From Pelargonium tetragonum (lineage: Eukaryota > Streptophyta > Magnoliopsida > Geraniales > Geraniaceae): a DNA stretch of 64,000 bases. Position 1 is the first letter of the stretch. Every line of letters starts with the position of its first letter. Below, piece after piece: positions 60,881 to 64,000 of the stretch. The notes below the pieces were generated by a model. The model saw only the letters and a list, made by a program, of their open reading frames with translations, was not told the DNA's origin and ran no database searches. The position numbers and the translations under genes were made by a program. Location of the stretch: NCBI GenBank assembly GCA_036897445.1, contig JAYMTL010000084.1:21970-85969 (forward strand). Reading direction: 5' to 3'.

Positions 60881-62392
60881 TTGATTGGAACCCCTTGGAT
60901 TGTCGTGGAGAGCGTACAGCCTTTCCTCTCGTTCATTTAGTACTTAATTGCAGCAAGATTTAAGCCACTCGCGAATATTTGAGCTCTAAGGCTCCTTTTT
61001 CAGAGAATCCGAGGGGCTTACTCTTATTTCGAGTCAAATTCTGAATCGTACTGATATCTTCTCTCAAGTTTTTGCATTACCCTTTCGTTGTAGTAAAAAA
61101 TCTTCTATGTAAAATTTCTAGACATTCTTTTTGTTAAAAGAAAGTCCGTAATTGATAAATAAAGATGTTAGATTAATTCGTAGCCATGCTTGTTTTTATC
61201 CTATAAAGCTTCTCGACTGTGGAACTGCCTGAATGAGAGGCAAGTTTTTTCCAATCACGAGCAGAGAAGTCCGAGGTTCTAAATTGACTTAGTACCTATT
61301 GAGTCTTTTTATTGAGAATTCCATATGAGTGGGCTTTAAAGAGCTAGATAACCTAAAAGGAAACTGGATTCGAGGTGAGTGAAATCCAATATTAAGGGTT
61401 AAACTAAGATTTTCCTTGATATATGAAGACTTCGCCTTGTTAGGACCCACTTTTCACAATTACTTTCAACCTATAGTTATGAAATTATCTTCTTTTTTAG
61501 TAGATAAGAAATCCTGCACTTCGGTGGATGGCTACCGCTTTACTTTAACTAGACTATAACTAGCTCTAGAAACTATATATTTCATTCATTCTTCATTATT
61601 ATGAAGGAGACTTGTCTCCGATGCTCTTAGACATGAAGCTCCTTTGCCCCAAATCTTATCCTGTCCGTCCTAAGTGGAACATTCTGATTTTGTCTTAAGC
61701 AATCCGGAAAACTTTATGTTATATGCTCTAGATATATGGAGGAACCCATCTTTACCAGAGAGGGGGTGGTATCCAACTTTTAACTCTCAACTAAAAAGGG
61801 GTTTCAATTATTATATAAATATTAACTAATGAACAAGTATAGCATGTTGAATTTGAGATATAATAAGCATTCTCGGATGAAGGGAGTGAAGAGTTTTGCT
61901 ATCTTATTTTATTGGTCTGAGGCCTTAGGTATAAAATTGGATTGGATTTTTTATGAATTCTTTCCTCTTCCTGCCCGTTTAAGAAGAATCCTTTCCGGAG
62001 GTATTCTTAATCTTTAAGTTAAAGAAACCTGAGTTTAAAGTATAGCATCCAGTTTTATATGTTAATTCTCATTAGCGAAGTAAGATTAATAAATGTTAAC
62101 TAGTAGTACTTAAACTCTGTCAAGAAAAGGGTTCCCCTTCTTCTTATTTACAGTATAAAAACTCCTTAGATCTTGGTAATTCCTTTATTATACGAGGGTG
62201 TGTTTAAAAATGCGTGCAATTCCAAACAGTAACATGCGTCTTTACAGCTTGCTTTTGTTTTCACAGCCTTGTCTTGACTAAGTGGGCACTATTGCATATA
62301 TTTCATTTTTTTGAAGGATATCCCCTTCTTGTGGAATAACTAATTGCTTGAATATTACAAAAATCTCGGGACATTGTTACCTCTTCCTCTTT
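60881..62392. other. Compositionally distinct stretch, no gene assigned
   Basis: From about 60880 to 61420 the sequence has more G and more TGA than the background. Two hairpins stand back to back at 61591-61619. A 62-codon ATG frame at 61829-62017 (+) has mixed hydrophobic and basic residues (FPLPARLRRILSGG near its end) and no recognised family. I give it low weight. Confidence 0.35.
61591..61619 (+). other. Two adjacent hairpins
   Basis: CTTCAT-TATT-ATGAAG (61591-61606) is followed, sharing the last G, by GGAGAC-TT-GTCTCC (61606-61619). Both stems are perfect 6-bp. Two abutting stems suggest a structured RNA or a processing signal, but no gene lies directly next to them. Confidence 0.45.
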
Positions 62393-62785
62393 CTATTTTA
62401 ATGAGTTCAAGAATAAAGTTTTATATAATGTAGAGTTTGTATATTTTATAAACGGAACAAACCCTTTCTTTGGGATCAAAGAGGAGTGTCCTGGTTGACA
62501 AGGGTCGTCAAAACAAGTATCCTCTAATCCTAAAGGCGCGCCTATCGAGCTAACCCCCTTTTTTACTGATTGCTTTTTTGCACTAAATTTTTTACGAATA
62601 AGAAAAGAATAAGACTTAAAAATTGCGGAAATAGCGCTACATATGTCCAGATTGTACAAGACAAGATAGGGAGACTCGAAAAAATCTCTTAGATGGGCTA
62701 GTTTTCTAGGAAAGGGGGTCCAGGTACGCGAAATTCCATAAGTAAGCCCTGGTATTAAGGGTATGCCACAGTATAAATTCCTCAA
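62393..62785 (-). other. Longest standard-code open frame (130 codons), unassigned
   Basis: TTG-initiated minus frame, the longest in the window. Mixed composition, no transmembrane run, no catalytic motif recognised; one Cys-rich piece reads LEDTCFDDPCQPGHSS. For random DNA of this length and composition the longest frame should be near 120-130 codons, so length gives no support for coding. No start signal is evident. Confidence 0.12.
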
Positions 62786-63184
62786 CCCCTAGGAATAGAT
62801 TCACAGAATATGATGCCAAACTATGACACCTATTTAGAAAAAACACTTCCAGGGGCGTACTATCGACAAAGCTTTTGCTTTAGGTTTAACTTCAAAGGAA
62901 ACCTCCCCGGGATATTCTCACTGTTTTAGACGCTTTAATTGTTGCTTCCATGCTAGCAAAGTGTTAAAGTGGGTTTTGCGTTTTACTCTTACAGTTTTTA
63001 TGTTGTTAAGACTCTATTGGGCTTAGTTAAGATACCAGAAGTTTTTCCTTAATAAGGAATTCTTAGTATTAGTACTTACTCGTTAATTTGACCGAGATGA
63101 ACTAACCTAAAAACTTTGGACAAAAAGGATTTTGCCTTCCTTCGCAAGCCTTTGCCTTTCACTTCCCTTTTTTCTTTGTTCCTC

Positions 63185-63199
63185 TTAATTACATTACCT
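63185..63199 (+). repeat. TTAATTACATTACCT word, copy 6
   Basis: Exact match, preceded by CCTC and followed by TGATCAG. Confidence 0.85.
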
Positions 63200-63336
63200 T
63201 GATCAGTCAAAATACTCCTTATTTAATTCCTTATGAGCTCTTTCAATAGGAGCCGGAGAGGTTTACTAAATAAGAATTCTTGTATTTATTGATTCTTACT
63301 AACCCGGGATTCCCTTGCCTAAGGTTCTCGTTTAGA

Positions 63337-63351
63337 TTAATTACATTACCT
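63337..63351 (+). repeat. TTAATTACATTACCT word, copy 7
   Basis: Exact match, 152 bp from copy 6 in the same orientation. As in copy 3, the word is preceded by GA. Confidence 0.85.
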
Positions 63352-64000
63352 AAAGCTATTCAACTACACAGGACTCTTGTCTTAAAATTTATAGTATTAA
63401 TACCGCCCCCGGGCCCTTAGGCTGTAACTTTAATATAGCATATCTGATTATGGAAACTCAAAGAAATTCCCCAGTTCCAAAAGGCTAAGAGCAAGAGCAC
63501 TACTCTGCGGGCAAAAGTGTACCTACTATCCTGTTGTAAGAATAAGGAATATCTCTAAGTCGTTGAAATTCCTATGACAGCTTTAAGTTGGGGAATTCTA
63601 TAGGGTACGAGTAAATCCCAGTAGAACGCTTTTCGTAGATAAGGAAATAAACAACTTGACTTCTAGTCAATTAAGTATACACGGGTTTCCAAAGGAGGGA
63701 ATATAAAAAGTATATAACCAGGGCCGTCCCTACCTTGTTAAAGAACTCCGTTTAGAAAGCGTAAAAGCAAGCAAAAGGGAGTCAAGAAGTATCCCTTAGT
63801 AGGGCCCTTGGTGAGCTAAAAAATTCGAAGTGTACTAAGAAACTTTTGAAATCCTGTAGTTAAGTAAAAGAGGTGCTCTATTTGTTATCCCAAATCCGAT
63901 TTTGTATTTAGGTTATAATAGAATTGCTTAGAGGGAATCTCTTGCAGCAGAGTGGTGTAATATACTAGAATTCGTATTAATAAAGGCTAGTACAGTTGGC

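Larger units (their letters stand above)
62786..64000. other. Gene-free end of window with two 15-mer copies
   Basis: No gene. Two direct copies of TTAATTACATTACCT lie at 63185-63199 and 63337-63351, and GGGCCC sites at 63411-63416 and 63802-63807. Confidence 0.55.

Noticed and set aside
62393-62785. 130-codon minus frame as a gene
   Set aside because: The longest frame expected by chance in this window is about that length. No recognisable domain and no start signal. Kept only as a low-confidence entry.
1-64000. CRISPR array, insertion sequence, phage or plasmid genes
   Set aside because: No regularly spaced repeats, no terminal inverted repeats bounding a frame, and no frame long enough for a transposase, capsid or replication protein.

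Overview
This 64-kb window contains no gene that I can recognise. It is AT-rich (roughly 35-38% G+C by eye), TAA, TAG, TTA and CTA are very frequent, and the longest ATG/TTG-type open frames are only 60-130 codons. That is about what chance gives for DNA of this composition. I found no ribosomal RNA core motif, no canonical intact tRNA, no CRISPR array, no transposase, and no phage or bacterial gene cluster. Dense bacterial, phage or ordinary plastid DNA is therefore very unlikely. The best fits are a huge non-coding stretch of an expanded organelle genome (for example an inflated mitochondrial genome, or a dinoflagellate-type mitochondrial DNA made mostly of non-coding sequence) or eukaryotic nuclear intergenic DNA. 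The sequence alone does not decide between these.

The background is A/T-rich with short clumps of G or C, and GGGCCC sites are over-represented. Set in it are short domains that look different, at about 9.6-9.9, 13.4-14.6, 20.1-20.7, 25.6-26.5, 34.1-34.3, 36.2-37.8, 39.2-39.5, 43.9-46.3, 46.3-47.0, 49.0-49.3, 54.5-55.4, 56.1-56.9, 59.3-59.7 and 60.9-62.0 kb. Most show strong purine/pyrimidine or G/C strand bias. Many share small open stretches very rich in Lys/Arg, Ala and Gly codons. The clearest strand-bias switch is at about 37.11 kb, where the plus strand goes from G-rich to C-rich, as would happen between two converging units.

The firmest results are dispersed repeats read directly from the sequence. 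A perfect 15-mer, TTAATTACATTACCT, occurs seven times, five of them between 54.9 and 63.4 kb. A 37-bp near-identical pair lies 762 bp apart at 44.19 and 44.95 kb. A 17-21-bp word, TTCCGGRTYTAGTTAAC, occurs three times. Further pairs are at 27.93/34.25 kb and 56.11/56.81 kb. A 32-bp tandem duplication at 28.05 kb shifts the frame of an otherwise open stretch. There are three related tRNA-3'-half-like elements, and several palindromes and hairpins.

If TAA and TAG are read as sense codons, frames of more than 250 codons appear in some of the odd domains. Hand-counted codon-position composition does not show the periodicity expected of real genes, so I do not annotate them as genes. I have no evidence for how any of these elements work together. 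The 15-mer and the strand-biased domains are the features most likely to mark function.
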